Below are positions 1-8,666 of a stretch of 24,054 nucleotides of DNA, one piece after another. Origin of the DNA: an uncultured Armatimonadota bacterium. Its GTDB lineage: Bacteria; Armatimonadota; Armatimonadia; Armatimonadales; Armatimonadaceae. Both the position numbers and the translations under genes were made by a program. Below the pieces are notes generated by a model. That model was not told where the DNA came from, did no database searches, and saw only the letters and a program-made list of their open reading frames with translations. Each line of letters starts with the position of its first letter. Within the stretch, counting starts at the first letter, position 1. The stretch lies in assembly GCA_903881535.1 (NCBI GenBank), contig CAIRTT010000582.1, forward strand, positions 1-24,054, written 5' to 3'.

Positions 1-1632
1 GATGCCGGTGCGCTCCTCGCTCTCCGCGACTTTTCCCACAAGTACCCACACGCCCCACGCGCTCCTTACAAGCCGCTGATCTTCCGTGCAACCGTGCAGT
101 GGTTTGTCGCCGTTGACCATAACGACCTCCGCAAAAAGGCCCTCGCCGGTATCGACACCGTCGCGTGGTACCCGCCGCAGGCCAGCAACCGCATCAGCGC
201 CGCCGTCGCCGGCCGCCCCGACTGGACCGTCTCCCGCCAGCGCCACTGGGGCGTCCCAATCGCCATCTTCTACGCGAATGGCGAGCCGGTCTTCGATGAA
301 ATTGCATACGATGCCGCTGTGGCTATCGTTAAGGAAAATGGCATCGAGGCCTGGTACAGCATGTCCCCGGTGGATATCCTCCCCACTGGCTTTACCTACA
401 AAGGCATCCCTGCGAGCGAGTTCACCAAGGAGAAGGATGTCCTGGATGTCTGGTTTGACTCCGGGTCGACCAGCTTTGCGGTGCTCGACAGCGGAGTATG
501 GCCCGATCACTCCTGGCCGGCTGACCTCTACCTCGAAGGCAGCGACCAACACCGTGGGTGGTTCAACTCATCCTTGATGGTTGCAACCGCGATGCGCGGC
601 GTGCCGCCGTACCGCGCTGTTGTTACAAATGGCTTTACCGTGGATGAGCTTGGCTACAAAATGTCCAAGTCCAAGGGCAATACGATTGATCCACTCGGGA
701 CAATTGACCGCTACGGCGCGGATGTCCTTCGCCTCTGGGTTGGGTCTATCGAGTACACCGAAGACACGCGCCTTGGGGATGGCATCCTCAAACAGCTCGC
801 AGACTCCTACCGCAAGCTGCGCAACACCGTGCGCTTCCTGCTTGGAAACCTCGCTGGCTACAACCCAGCAACGGATGCCGTTGCGATGGCAGATCTCCAT
901 CCTTTAGATGCATACGCGCTGTCACGGCTGCAGTCACTGATCACGGATGTCACCGCGGCCTACGATGAGTATGCGTTCTACAAGGCAACCCAGGCGGTGC
1001 TCAACTACTGCAACGTGGAGCTGAGCGCGTTTTACCTGGATGTCCTGAAAGATCGTCTCTACACCGAGCTGCCGGATAGCCCGCTGCGTCGTTCGAGCCA
1101 GACCGTACTTTGGGAAATCTGCTCGGCTCTCTGCCGGATGATGACACCTATCCTCTCGCACACCTGTGAAGAGATTTGGCATCACCTCCCAGGAACATCG
1201 AATATTGCGATCAGCCCACAGCTTGCCGACTTCCCAGTTGCCGACCCTGCAAAGGTAAATGCCGATGTCGAAGCGCTGTTTGGAACGATTCTCCAAGTTC
1301 GGGATGCCTTCAACGCATCCATGGAAACCATCCGTGCGGATGGTGGCATCACCAAGAGTGCAGAAGCCTGGGCGACGGTGACGGCGCCCCTAGATGCCGC
1401 GCAACTCGATGTCCTTCGCGAGGCACTCATTGTCGCAAAGCTAGACCTCACAACGGGGCCTGAAATCAGTGTCAGTGTGCAGGCTGCGCCGGGGCAGAAG
1501 TGTATGCGGTCGTGGTTTATCCGCGAGGATGTCGGTGCGGATCCTGAGCATCCAACACTGTCCATCCCGCAGGCGCTGATTGTGCGTGAGCTGATCCGCC
1601 GCGGTGCGGTTGCGCTGGAAACCGAAGCCTGA
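1..1632 (+). CDS. ileS: Isoleucyl-tRNA synthetase, 3' part (5' end outside window)
   Basis: Class I aminoacyl-tRNA synthetase that charges tRNA-Ile in the cytoplasm. The reading frame is open from base 1, so the gene begins upstream and the GTG at 94 is not the true start. About 543 C-terminal codons are present; the HIGH motif and the editing domain lie outside. Visible IleRS hallmarks are HKYPH..KPLIFRAT, GRPDWTVSRQRHWGVPI, DVWFDSGSTSFAVL, EGSDQHRGWFNSSL and the KMSKSKGN loop, followed by the anticodon-binding domain. The C-terminus (from about base 1489) aligns with the usual zinc-binding tail (PGQKC..W..EDVGADPEHPTL), but only one cysteine remains (KCMRSW), and the second CxxC pair reads SIPQ. 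The usual PHCWR segment here reads PHAPRAP. The stop codon overlaps the lspA start by one base. Identity is certain; loss of zinc binding is inferred. Confidence 0.97.
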   Translation, partial: DAGALLALRDFSHKYPHAPRAPYKPLIFRATVQWFVAVDHNDLRKKALAGIDTVAWYPPQASNRISAAVAGRPDWTVSRQRHWGVPIAIFYANGEPVFDEIAYDAAVAIVKENGIEAWYSMSPVDILPTGFTYKGIPASEFTKEKDVLDVWFDSGSTSFAVLDSGVWPDHSWPADLYLEGSDQHRGWFNSSLMVATAMRGVPPYRAVVTNGFTVDELGYKMSKSKGNTIDPLGTIDRYGADVLRLWVGSIEYTEDTRLGDGILKQLADSYRKLRNTVRFLLGNLAGYNPATDAVAMADLHPLDAYALSRLQSLITDVTAAYDEYAFYKATQAVLNYCNVELSAFYLDVLKDRLYTELPDSPLRRSSQTVLWEICSALCRMMTPILSHTCEEIWHHLPGTSNIAISPQLADFPVADPAKVNADVEALFGTILQVRDAFNASMETIRADGGITKSAEAWATVTAPLDAAQLDVLREALIVAKLDLTTGPEISVSVQAAPGQKCMRSWFIREDVGADPEHPTLSIPQALIVRELIRRGAVALETEA

Positions 1633-2180
1633 TGATGCCCGCGATGCACGGAAAGCGGCGCTTGTCGCCGCTTGCCTTCTATATTTCCGCACTGCTGGTC
1701 GCAACCCTTGACCAGCTGAGCAAGGCCATCGTGCTTGTCAAAATGCCCATCGGTGAAACAGGGACGATCCCACTCATCCCAGGCATTTTTCACTTCACAC
1801 ATGTGCGCAATCCGGGTATTGCATTCTCGATGCTTGAGGGGAAAATACCGATCATTCTGATCGCCAGCGCGATCGTGATGCTTGGCATTATTCTCACCGA
1901 GCGTAAGGCCGGCGGGCGGCTGGGGATTGCGTATGGCATCGCGTTATCGATGCCTCTTGGCGGCGCACTCGGTAACATGATTGACCGCATCCGCTTCGGA
2001 AATGTCGTTGATTTCATCGATGTTCGTGGCATTAAGTTCGCCATTTTCAATGTCGCAGACAGTGCCATCACGGTGGGAATTGTCTCCCTCCTTATCCTCT
2101 CGTTTCTGCAACCCACCCCTCTCGAGCAGGAAGCCGCGCGGGATACACCCGGAAACGATTCCCCTTCCGGAACGGTATAG
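1632..2180 (+). CDS. lspA: Lipoprotein signal peptidase (signal peptidase II)
   Basis: Aspartyl protease of the inner membrane that removes the signal peptide of prolipoproteins after Lgt has added diacylglycerol. The 182-residue length is slightly above the usual 160-170. Four hydrophobic segments are visible. The family motifs are FTHVRNPGIAFS, NMIDRIRFGNVVDFIDV and FAIFNVADSAI; the two catalytic aspartates should be D127 and D143. The ATG at 1632 overlaps the ileS TGA by one base, suggesting translational coupling; in-frame ATGs at 1635 and 1644 are alternatives. It is followed 19 bases later by lgt, so both lipoprotein-maturation enzymes are adjacent. The C-terminal tail after the last helix is polar and not conserved in the family. 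Confidence 0.95.
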   Translation: MMPAMHGKRRLSPLAFYISALLVATLDQLSKAIVLVKMPIGETGTIPLIPGIFHFTHVRNPGIAFSMLEGKIPIILIASAIVMLGIILTERKAGGRLGIAYGIALSMPLGGALGNMIDRIRFGNVVDFIDVRGIKFAIFNVADSAITVGIVSLLILSFLQPTPLEQEAARDTPGNDSPSGTV

Positions 2181-2199
2181 GCGATAGGAACCTCTTAGC

Positions 2200-2970
2200 A
2201 TGCATCCAACCCTCTTCAAAATCGGCAACTACCCCGTCCACGCGTGGGGGGTGATGTTGATGTTTGCGTTTTTACTCGCAACATGGCGCGGTTCAAAGTC
2301 TGCATCCCGTTATAAAGTCGATCAGCAGGTCATTTGGGACTGCGCGCTATACGGTCTGATTGGCGGGGTACTTGGTGGGCGTTTAGCCTATGTCATCCAG
2401 CAGCCATCGTATTTCATCGGGCATCCGCTTGAGATTTTCGCGATGTGGCAGGGTGGCTCGACCAGCTTTGGTGGGTTTATCGGCGGACTGTGGGCCGGAA
2501 TTGCAACGGCGAGGAAGCGCGGAATTGCCCTCGGGGATGCCGCGGATATCGCTGCTATCGGACTCCCGCTGGGTTATGTCGTTGGGCGCATCGGATGTTT
2601 CCTCAACGGTTGCTGCTTTGGAACCCACTGCACACTTCCGTGGGGCGTCAACCTCCCGGACACCGCGGAAACCGTTGGCATTAATCCCGTACACCCGGTG
2701 CCAATCTACTCCGCTATCTGTGGTCTGATTATCTACGGCATCCTCCATGTCCTTGAGCCGAAGAAGCGCGTGCCTGGACAGCTACTCGCGATGTTTGCCA
2801 TCCTCTACGGCATCTACCGCTTTGGAGTCGAATTTATCCGTGAGGGTGTGACCGCTAAGGTGCAGTTCGGAGTGCTCACAACTGGGCAATACGCATCCAT
2901 CGCCGTCGCACTCGTAGGTTTGGGAGCGTATTTGCTGCTGGCAAAGCGCGGAAAGAAGACTGCTGCCTGA
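2200..2970 (+). CDS. lgt: Prolipoprotein diacylglyceryl transferase
   Basis: Integral membrane enzyme that transfers diacylglycerol from phosphatidylglycerol to the lipobox cysteine of prolipoproteins, the first step of lipoprotein maturation. The 256-residue protein is hydrophobic with about seven membrane segments. Family features are the N-terminal PVHAWGVMLMFAFLLA helix, GGVLGGRLAYV, the glycine-rich GGSTSFGGFIGGL segment, the signature GRIGCFLNGCCFG (the form with Cys in place of the classical GNF), HPVPIYSA and the C-terminal YGIYRFGVEFIREG. It follows lspA after a 19-base gap, and its TGA overlaps the next ATG by one base. Other lipoproteins in the window, such as the PhnD protein, would be substrates of this pathway. 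Confidence 0.95.
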   Translation: MHPTLFKIGNYPVHAWGVMLMFAFLLATWRGSKSASRYKVDQQVIWDCALYGLIGGVLGGRLAYVIQQPSYFIGHPLEIFAMWQGGSTSFGGFIGGLWAGIATARKRGIALGDAADIAAIGLPLGYVVGRIGCFLNGCCFGTHCTLPWGVNLPDTAETVGINPVHPVPIYSAICGLIIYGILHVLEPKKRVPGQLLAMFAILYGIYRFGVEFIREGVTAKVQFGVLTTGQYASIAVALVGLGAYLLLAKRGKKTAA

Positions 2971-4055
2971 TGCCGCTAGTTGAAGATGTGGATGGTTTTG
3001 AAGACGAAGAGCTGGATGGCACTGAGGATGATTCTCCTGCAGAGCTGGCACCGCTTGTCGCTGGAACATATAAGTTTGTCGTTCCTGAGGAGCTAAATCA
3101 GGCCCGAACGGATACGGCATTGGTCGCGCTGCTCCCGCAGGCCAGCCGGGCTGCAATCCAGCGCTGGGTAGAAGGTGGCGGGTTGCTCCTGAGTGGAAAG
3201 CCCGCAACCCGCTCTGCGAACAAAGTACAAACTGGCCAGACGATGATTCTCGAGATTCCCGAAATTACATCGAGTGAAATCCTTCCCGAAGATATTCCAC
3301 TGACCGTGCACTACGAGGATGATGACCTCTTAGTCGTACAAAAACCGCGTGGGATGCCTGTTCATCCAAGCGCTGGTCACCTCTCCGGAACCCTCGTCAA
3401 TGCGCTTTTGCATCACTGCAAAGGTCAGCTCAGCGGCGTCGGCGGCGTAGAGCGTCCGGGAATTGTCCATCGGTTGGATATGGACACAACGGGTCTGTTA
3501 ATGGTCGCAAAGAACGACTTCACCCACCGTGGCTTGCAGGATCAGATCCAGTCACGGGATGCGAAGCGGCGGTACGCGGCAATCGTCTGGGGCACGCCGG
3601 GCTTCCCGGATGCGGTCATCGATGCACCCATCGGTCGGCATCCCCAAGACCGTAAGAAAATGGCCGTCCACTTGCGCTCAACCCAAGGCGTCTGCCGCAA
3701 GGCAGTCACCAAAGTGATTATGCGTGAGCCGCTTGGCCCATGTTCGCTTTGGGAGTGCCGCCTCGACACCGGCCGCACCCACCAGATTCGTGTGCACTGC
3801 CAGTTTGCTGGCTATCCAGTCGTGGGTGACACCCTTTATGGGGGCATTCGCCGCACTGGGGATGTCAATATCGATGCTGCAGTGGCAGCCCTCGGTGGCC
3901 AGGCGCTGCACGCCTACCGCTTGGCATTCCGCCACCCGCGAACCGGCAAAATTGTGGATGTCCGTACACCGCTGCCCGAGCCGATGCGGAATTTGCTCAC
4001 CGTGTTACGTAAGCTTGAGAGCCATGAGCGTCCATCGGATAGTGGTCGCCGCTAG
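2970..4055 (+). CDS. RluA/RluD-family 23S rRNA pseudouridine synthase
   Basis: Isomerises uridine to pseudouridine in structured RNA, most likely 23S rRNA. The protein has 361 residues. It starts with an acidic extension of about 40 residues, followed by an S4 RNA-binding domain (about 44-97, ending in LLLSGKPATRSANKVQTGQ) and the catalytic domain. The catalytic block is GIVHRLDMDTTGLLMVAK, with D170 of HRLD as the expected nucleophilic aspartate. RRYAAIVWG, DTGRTHQIRVHC and GDTLYGG are further RluA/RluD motifs. The S4 domain makes it RluC/RluD-like rather than RluA-like; rluD would be the nearest symbol, but the target site cannot be assigned from sequence. The ATG overlaps the lgt stop by one base, so it probably belongs to the ileS-lspA-lgt operon. 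Confidence 0.93.
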   Translation: MPLVEDVDGFEDEELDGTEDDSPAELAPLVAGTYKFVVPEELNQARTDTALVALLPQASRAAIQRWVEGGGLLLSGKPATRSANKVQTGQTMILEIPEITSSEILPEDIPLTVHYEDDDLLVVQKPRGMPVHPSAGHLSGTLVNALLHHCKGQLSGVGGVERPGIVHRLDMDTTGLLMVAKNDFTHRGLQDQIQSRDAKRRYAAIVWGTPGFPDAVIDAPIGRHPQDRKKMAVHLRSTQGVCRKAVTKVIMREPLGPCSLWECRLDTGRTHQIRVHCQFAGYPVVGDTLYGGIRRTGDVNIDAAVAALGGQALHAYRLAFRHPRTGKIVDVRTPLPEPMRNLLTVLRKLESHERPSDSGRR

Positions 4056-4091
4056 GCTGTTTCCAATGGTTTTTTAGGAGTATCGAGGACA

Positions 4092-6140
4092 ATGAAGTAT
4101 CCGGTAACCCGCCGTGAAAACATCGTGGATGTCATCCATGGCACCGAAATCGCGGACCCGTACCGCTGGCTTGAGGATGCAAATTCGGAAGAAACTGCAT
4201 CCTGGGTCGCAGCGCAGAATGCGGTAACGATGCCGTTGCTGAGGTCACTTGCGGGGAGGGACACACTTCGGGAACGCCTCGCAAACCTCTGGAACTATGA
4301 GCGTGTTGGCGTGCCATGGCAAGAAGGCGGCAAGTGGTTCTGGACGTTCAATCCGGGTCTTGCCAACCAGGCACAGCTGATGGTTGGGGATGCACCTGCC
4401 GTAAATGGTCGCATCCTGCTCGATCCAAATCTGTTGTCTACCGATGGCACTGCCGCGCTCGCGGGTACCAGCGTGTCGCCATGTGGGACATGGCTGGCTT
4501 ATTCCATCCAGCGCGCGGGGTCCGACTGGCAGACCTGGCATGTCCGTAATGTGGAAACCGGGGATGACACAGCTGACTTTGTAGAGTGGGCTAAGTTCAC
4601 TGGCGCATCCTGGGCCGCAGATGCCAGTGGGTTTTACTACAGCCGGTATGCACCTCCCAAGGATGGCGAGGCCTACCAGGCCGTCAATGAAAACCATGTG
4701 GTTTACTTCCACGCACTCGGGACACCTCAAGCGGAAGATGTCCTTGTCTATGCGACGCCTGACCAGCCGAAGTGGAACCTCAGCGCGGATGTTACTGAAG
4801 ATGGTGACTATCTGATCCTGTATCAGTATGCGGGAACAGACCGTCGTAATGGGATTGCATTCAGAAGCCTCACATCGGGTGATGCGATGGTGCAGCAGTG
4901 GCTGCCCGTCGGCGAAGCGGCATACAGCATCCTCGGCAACGATGGCCCAACGTTTTACATCCTGACCGACAATGGGGCATCCCGAAAGCGTATCGTCCGT
5001 CTCCACATCGGACAGCCATTTAGCGATGCGGTTGAAATCGTCCCGGAAAGCAATGACACCTGTCAGAGTGTCAGCCTCATCGGGGAGACGTTGATTGTGT
5101 CCTACCTCCGGGATGCACGCAGCTATGTTGAGTGCTGGTCCCTGGATGGCATTGCGCTTGGAGAGATTATCCTCCCGGGTATCGGGACATCCGGCGGCTT
5201 TGCGGGCACCCGTAAGGCGAAGTCAGTCTGCTATGCATTTACGGGCTACACGGCGCCAGCGGTCATCTACCAATTCGATGTGGCCACGCGGACGAGCAGC
5301 GTCCTCCGTGAGCCGCACGTGCCGTTTGATCGCACGGCATTTGTTACGACACAGCACTTTGCAATCAGCAAAGATGGCACGCGTGTGCCGTACTTCCAGA
5401 CCCAGCTGGCTCAAAATGTAGGCAAGCCTAACCTGCCTGTTTACCAATATGGCTACGGTGGATTTGACATTTCCCTGACCCCGGGCTACTCCCCGGCGGC
5501 CATCGCCTTCATGGAACGGGGAGGCGTCTATGTCGTCGCAAACCTCCGTGGCGGCGGCGAATATGGAGATACCTGGCATGTTGCCGGCACCAAACTGAAC
5601 AAGCAAAATGTCTTTGATGATTTCATTGGCGTCTCCGAGGATTTGATCACGCGGGGCGTTACGGTAAAGAAGCGCATCGCAATCGCCGGCGGCTCAAATG
5701 GCGGACTCCTCGTTGGCGCCTGTTCAACGCAGCGACCTGACCTCTACGGCGCCGCAATCCCAGCTGTTGGCGTGCTCGATATGCTCCGCTTCCACCTCTT
5801 CACCATCGGGTGGGCCTGGCAAAGCGACTACGGAAACATCGACAATGAAGCTGAATTCCGCGCTCTGCTGGCGTACAGCCCGTACCACACACTCGTTTCC
5901 GGTACGTCCTATCCGGCGACACTCATCACGACAAGCGACCATGATGACCGTGTCGTTCCCGCACACTCATTCAAGTACGCGGCAGCGCTGCAGTTCGCTC
6001 AGAACCCGGATGCTGCGCCGACGCTTATTCGTATCGAGACCCAGGCTGGCCACGGCGCCGGCAAGCCCATTTCAAAAGTCCTGGATGAGCAAGCGGATGT
6101 ATTTGCCTTTGTTGCGGAGCATATTGGGATGGAGCTTTAG
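4092..6140 (+). CDS. Prolyl oligopeptidase family serine peptidase (S9A)
   Basis: Serine peptidase expected to cut proline-containing oligopeptides after Pro. At 682 residues it is the usual length for the S9A family. The N-terminal block (PVTRRENIVDVIHGTEIADPYRWLED, split here as VIHGTEIADPYRWLED) is typical, followed by a seven-bladed propeller region and a C-terminal alpha/beta hydrolase. The triad is readable: nucleophile S535 in GGSNGGLL, D618 in DHDDRVVP (R620 also conserved) and H654 in GHGAGK. The hydrolase also carries YGYGGFDISLTPGYSP and NLRGGGEYGDTWHVAGT. There is no signal peptide, so it is probably cytoplasmic. AGGAG at 4076-4080 precedes the ATG by 11 bases. It lies 36 bases after the pseudouridine synthase and 3 bases before the esterase gene. 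Confidence 0.95.
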   Translation: MKYPVTRRENIVDVIHGTEIADPYRWLEDANSEETASWVAAQNAVTMPLLRSLAGRDTLRERLANLWNYERVGVPWQEGGKWFWTFNPGLANQAQLMVGDAPAVNGRILLDPNLLSTDGTAALAGTSVSPCGTWLAYSIQRAGSDWQTWHVRNVETGDDTADFVEWAKFTGASWAADASGFYYSRYAPPKDGEAYQAVNENHVVYFHALGTPQAEDVLVYATPDQPKWNLSADVTEDGDYLILYQYAGTDRRNGIAFRSLTSGDAMVQQWLPVGEAAYSILGNDGPTFYILTDNGASRKRIVRLHIGQPFSDAVEIVPESNDTCQSVSLIGETLIVSYLRDARSYVECWSLDGIALGEIILPGIGTSGGFAGTRKAKSVCYAFTGYTAPAVIYQFDVATRTSSVLREPHVPFDRTAFVTTQHFAISKDGTRVPYFQTQLAQNVGKPNLPVYQYGYGGFDISLTPGYSPAAIAFMERGGVYVVANLRGGGEYGDTWHVAGTKLNKQNVFDDFIGVSEDLITRGVTVKKRIAIAGGSNGGLLVGACSTQRPDLYGAAIPAVGVLDMLRFHLFTIGWAWQSDYGNIDNEAEFRALLAYSPYHTLVSGTSYPATLITTSDHDDRVVPAHSFKYAAALQFAQNPDAAPTLIRIETQAGHGAGKPISKVLDEQADVFAFVAEHIGMEL

Positions 6141-6143
6141 GCC

Positions 6144-7541
6144 ATGACTCCGCAGGCAAAGCCCCTCCGTGTACGGATTGCCCCTGGACTCTTCAATGGT
6201 CCATTCAGTGGGCGTATCGTGGTTTTCTTCGGCAAACCAGATACGGGCGAGCCGCGGATGGGACCGAACTGGTTCAATCCATCTCCGATGTGGGCGATAA
6301 ACGTCACCAACATCACCGCTGGCGACGTTGTCAAGTTCTCTGGCCCTTCAGTGGATGTGTTTCCACGGGAGCGCACGGCACCTCCAGTCGGGACGTGGAT
6401 GGTTCAGGCGGTGGCTGACCGCGGGCTTGCGCGCTCGGTTGGAAATGGTGCTGGAAATGGTTACTCAGCGGCAATCAAGTGGAACACCACCGCTGCCGCA
6501 CCAGAGCTGGTGATCGACAAAGTCATTCAGGAGCCGGTTTTCCAAACATCCGATGGCGTCGAAGAACTTACTGTACGCAGCCAGCGCATCAGTCGGTTTG
6601 TGGGCCGACCCGTCGATTTGAAGTGTGCGATTATCAAGCCAAAAGACTGGTCACCAAGCCGGAAGTGGGCTGTCGTATACGATTTTCCGGGATTTGGCGG
6701 ACGCCACTATGGAGCCAAGCGTGGCAATTCATCCATGGATGAAATCGATGTGGTCCGTGTCGTGCTGGACTCGGATTGTCCCGGTGGACATCATGTGTTC
6801 GCCGACTCGGCCAACAATGGTCCTTACGGCGATGCGCTTATCAAAGAGCTGATTCCGGCGGTGGAGCGTAAGGTGAATGCACTTGGAACGCCTGCGGGCC
6901 GGTTTGTGATGGGCCATTCCAGCGGCGGGTGGAGCTCGCTTTGGCTGCAGGTTCGCTACCCGGATGTCTTTGGTGGCGTCTGGAGCACGGCTCCGGATCC
7001 AGTGGACTTTCACGACTTTCAGCGCATCAATCTCTACGCGGATGACAGCATGTTCACGGATCCCCAAGGGCGGTTGCGGCCGCTGGCACGCCGCGGCAGT
7101 GAGCCTATCGTCTGGTACCGGGACTTCTCCGATATGGAAGTGCCAATTGGGCGCGGGGAGCAGCTAGGGTCTTTTGAGGCAGTGTTCAGCCGGTGTGGAT
7201 CGAATGGCCAGCCAGAGCGCATTTGGGACCGCAAGACCGGCAAGATTGACCACAAAGTCGCTGAGTCTTGGAAGCCATTTGATATCCGTGAGCGGCTGGA
7301 AAGAAACTGGAAGAGTGTTGGGCCAAAGCTTGCTGGCAAGCTGCACGTTTACACGGGGGGTCTCGATACCTTTTACCTCGAGGGTGCCGTTGTTCGGCTG
7401 AAGGACACGCTCGCGCGCCTTGGCTCGGATGGCATCATCGAAGTCGTTCCCGGCAAGGATCACAGCTCGCTCATGGATGCCCCAATGCGCAAGCGGATCG
7501 CAAATGAAATCGCCGCCGCCGCCCGCAAGGCCGGGGGGTAG
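6144..7541 (+). CDS. Putative esterase (alpha/beta hydrolase, esterase-D-like)
   Basis: A 465-residue protein with a C-terminal alpha/beta hydrolase resembling the putative esterase (esterase D/Fes) group. The nucleophile elbow is GHSSGGW with S259 as the likely catalytic serine; H440 in GKDHSSL is the likely catalytic histidine, and the acid may be the aspartate in YTGGLDTFYL. The first 150 residues form a beta-rich region (PGLFNGPFSGRIVVFF, then WAINVTNITAGD) of the kind found as an accessory domain before such hydrolases; I do not recognise it further. There is no signal peptide. The ATG lies 3 bases after the peptidase stop, with GGAG at 6130-6133 inside the upstream gene. The substrate is unknown. 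Confidence 0.8.
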   Translation: MTPQAKPLRVRIAPGLFNGPFSGRIVVFFGKPDTGEPRMGPNWFNPSPMWAINVTNITAGDVVKFSGPSVDVFPRERTAPPVGTWMVQAVADRGLARSVGNGAGNGYSAAIKWNTTAAAPELVIDKVIQEPVFQTSDGVEELTVRSQRISRFVGRPVDLKCAIIKPKDWSPSRKWAVVYDFPGFGGRHYGAKRGNSSMDEIDVVRVVLDSDCPGGHHVFADSANNGPYGDALIKELIPAVERKVNALGTPAGRFVMGHSSGGWSSLWLQVRYPDVFGGVWSTAPDPVDFHDFQRINLYADDSMFTDPQGRLRPLARRGSEPIVWYRDFSDMEVPIGRGEQLGSFEAVFSRCGSNGQPERIWDRKTGKIDHKVAESWKPFDIRERLERNWKSVGPKLAGKLHVYTGGLDTFYLEGAVVRLKDTLARLGSDGIIEVVPGKDHSSLMDAPMRKRIANEIAAAARKAGG

Positions 7542-7544
7542 CAC

Positions 7545-8525
7545 GTGCATTTTCCCGAGTTGCACAGGCACTTGGGTGGCGCCACGCATCCGAGAATTCT
7601 CTGGGGTTATATCGAGAAGCAGTCCAGTGACCTCGCCATTAGATTGCGCGCGCGCTACGGCGACTATTCACGGTTTCGCCATGAGTTTGAGCGGCCATTC
7701 CGTGACCTTGCTGATTATCTGAGCGTTCACCATTTGGTGGAAGAACTTCAAGCTGAAGATGTTGGCTATTTCGCACACAGGGCTGTGCGCGGGGCGAGCG
7801 TTTTCGAAGCAGTTGATGTCCTTGAGCTGCGCTTTAATCCGTACAAGCGGACGCGGGCTGGCTTATCTGAGGATGACCGCCTTGCAGATATGTCCCGCGT
7901 TGTAGATGACATTGCGGCAGCAGTGGTAACCGACTTTCCCATAAAGACATCGTTCATTTTGTGCATGGACCGTGGGTTTTCCCCTGCGCGAAATAAGGCA
8001 ATTATCGACCTTGCGAAGATGCATCCGGCTTGTGTTGCGGTTGACATCGCAGGGCCGTACCAGGCCGGTGGCCCCACGATTGCCGAGTGGGTTGAGCTGT
8101 TCCGCAACGCCCGAGAAGAGGGACTTTCGACAACGGCGCACATGGCGGAGTCGGACCCAAGCGATGTCCATCCGCAGCTGTTTCCCTACCTCAACCGTAT
8201 CGGTCACGGTATCCAGATTGCTCTGCATCACCCACAGCACCTGTCTGAGCTTTCGAAACGCGGCATCACGCTGGAAGTGTGTCCGATGACCTATCTCCGG
8301 ACGAACACGATTTCTGATGTGAGGGAGCTCAAGCCGGTGTTTGACCGCTGCCGGAGTGCGGGTGTACGCATCGCAGTCTGTACCGATAACCCAGCCCTGC
8401 ACGGTGAGAGTGGCCGCCTTGTCAATGAATACGAGCGCCTCGTTCGCGCTGGAGTGATTCATTTTGATGACATATTGGAACTCGCCGATGCGGGCTACGC
8501 GGCGGCGTTTGCGCAACAGGTGTAG
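7545..8525 (+). CDS. Adenosine-deaminase-like metal-dependent hydrolase
   Basis: Amidohydrolase-fold protein of the adenosine/adenine deaminase family, 326 residues, which would deaminate a purine or related base. The zinc-site motifs are in order: HRH near the N-terminus (H7, H9), TAHMAE (H199, E202, matching the THAGE motif with the catalytic Glu), IGHG (H221), LEVCPMTYL (matching the CPxSN region) and CTDNP (D281). The canonical TDDP motif has a second aspartate that contacts the purine; here that position is N282. The GTG start at 7545 follows the esterase stop by 3 bases, with a G-rich run just before it, and it puts HRH at the expected distance from the N-terminus. Adenosine itself, adenine or another amino-substituted base could be the substrate. 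Confidence 0.82.
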   Translation: MHFPELHRHLGGATHPRILWGYIEKQSSDLAIRLRARYGDYSRFRHEFERPFRDLADYLSVHHLVEELQAEDVGYFAHRAVRGASVFEAVDVLELRFNPYKRTRAGLSEDDRLADMSRVVDDIAAAVVTDFPIKTSFILCMDRGFSPARNKAIIDLAKMHPACVAVDIAGPYQAGGPTIAEWVELFRNAREEGLSTTAHMAESDPSDVHPQLFPYLNRIGHGIQIALHHPQHLSELSKRGITLEVCPMTYLRTNTISDVRELKPVFDRCRSAGVRIAVCTDNPALHGESGRLVNEYERLVRAGVIHFDDILELADAGYAAAFAQQV

Positions 8526-8666
8526 GGTTCCAGTTTCGGTGTCTTCCGAGTGTCAAAACAAACCGCTCTCTTGGGGTTTCCTGCCCTTGCAGATTTACAA
8601 TTGAATTGCCATACAATACTCCGATGGGCTGCCGGATATAGGTTGGCCTGAGGGAAGGGACATTTC
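8526..8666. other. Intergenic leader before the STAS/ABC signalling block
   Basis: A 141-base gap separates the hydrolase genes from the signalling block and is the largest gap on the + strand before 18843. It holds a weak promoter candidate (TTGCAG at 8588-8593, TACAAT at 8613-8618) and an 11-base inverted repeat, CAATTGAATTG, at 8599-8609. It ends in a purine-rich Shine-Dalgarno stretch at about 8650-8660. No convincing rho-independent terminator was seen for the upstream genes. Confidence 0.5.
8588..8618 (+). promoter_or_regulatory. Candidate sigma70-type promoter for the STAS/ABC block
   Basis: TTGCAG (8588-8593) and TACAAT (8613-8618) resemble -35 and -10 elements. The 19-base spacer is longer than the ideal 17. 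An 11-base inverted repeat (8599-8609) sits inside the spacer, where a repressor could bind. Predicted transcription would start near 8625, about 40 bases before the first STAS gene. The support is only sequence similarity and position. Confidence 0.35.

Noticed and set aside
4050..4091. T-run at 4070-4076 as a terminator before the peptidase gene
   Set aside because: No GC-rich stem precedes it; the run sits immediately before the AGGAG ribosome-binding site.
8560..8580. Possible terminator after the adenosine-deaminase-like gene (AAACC...GGTTT)
   Set aside because: The stem is only about five AT-rich base pairs with no following T-run.
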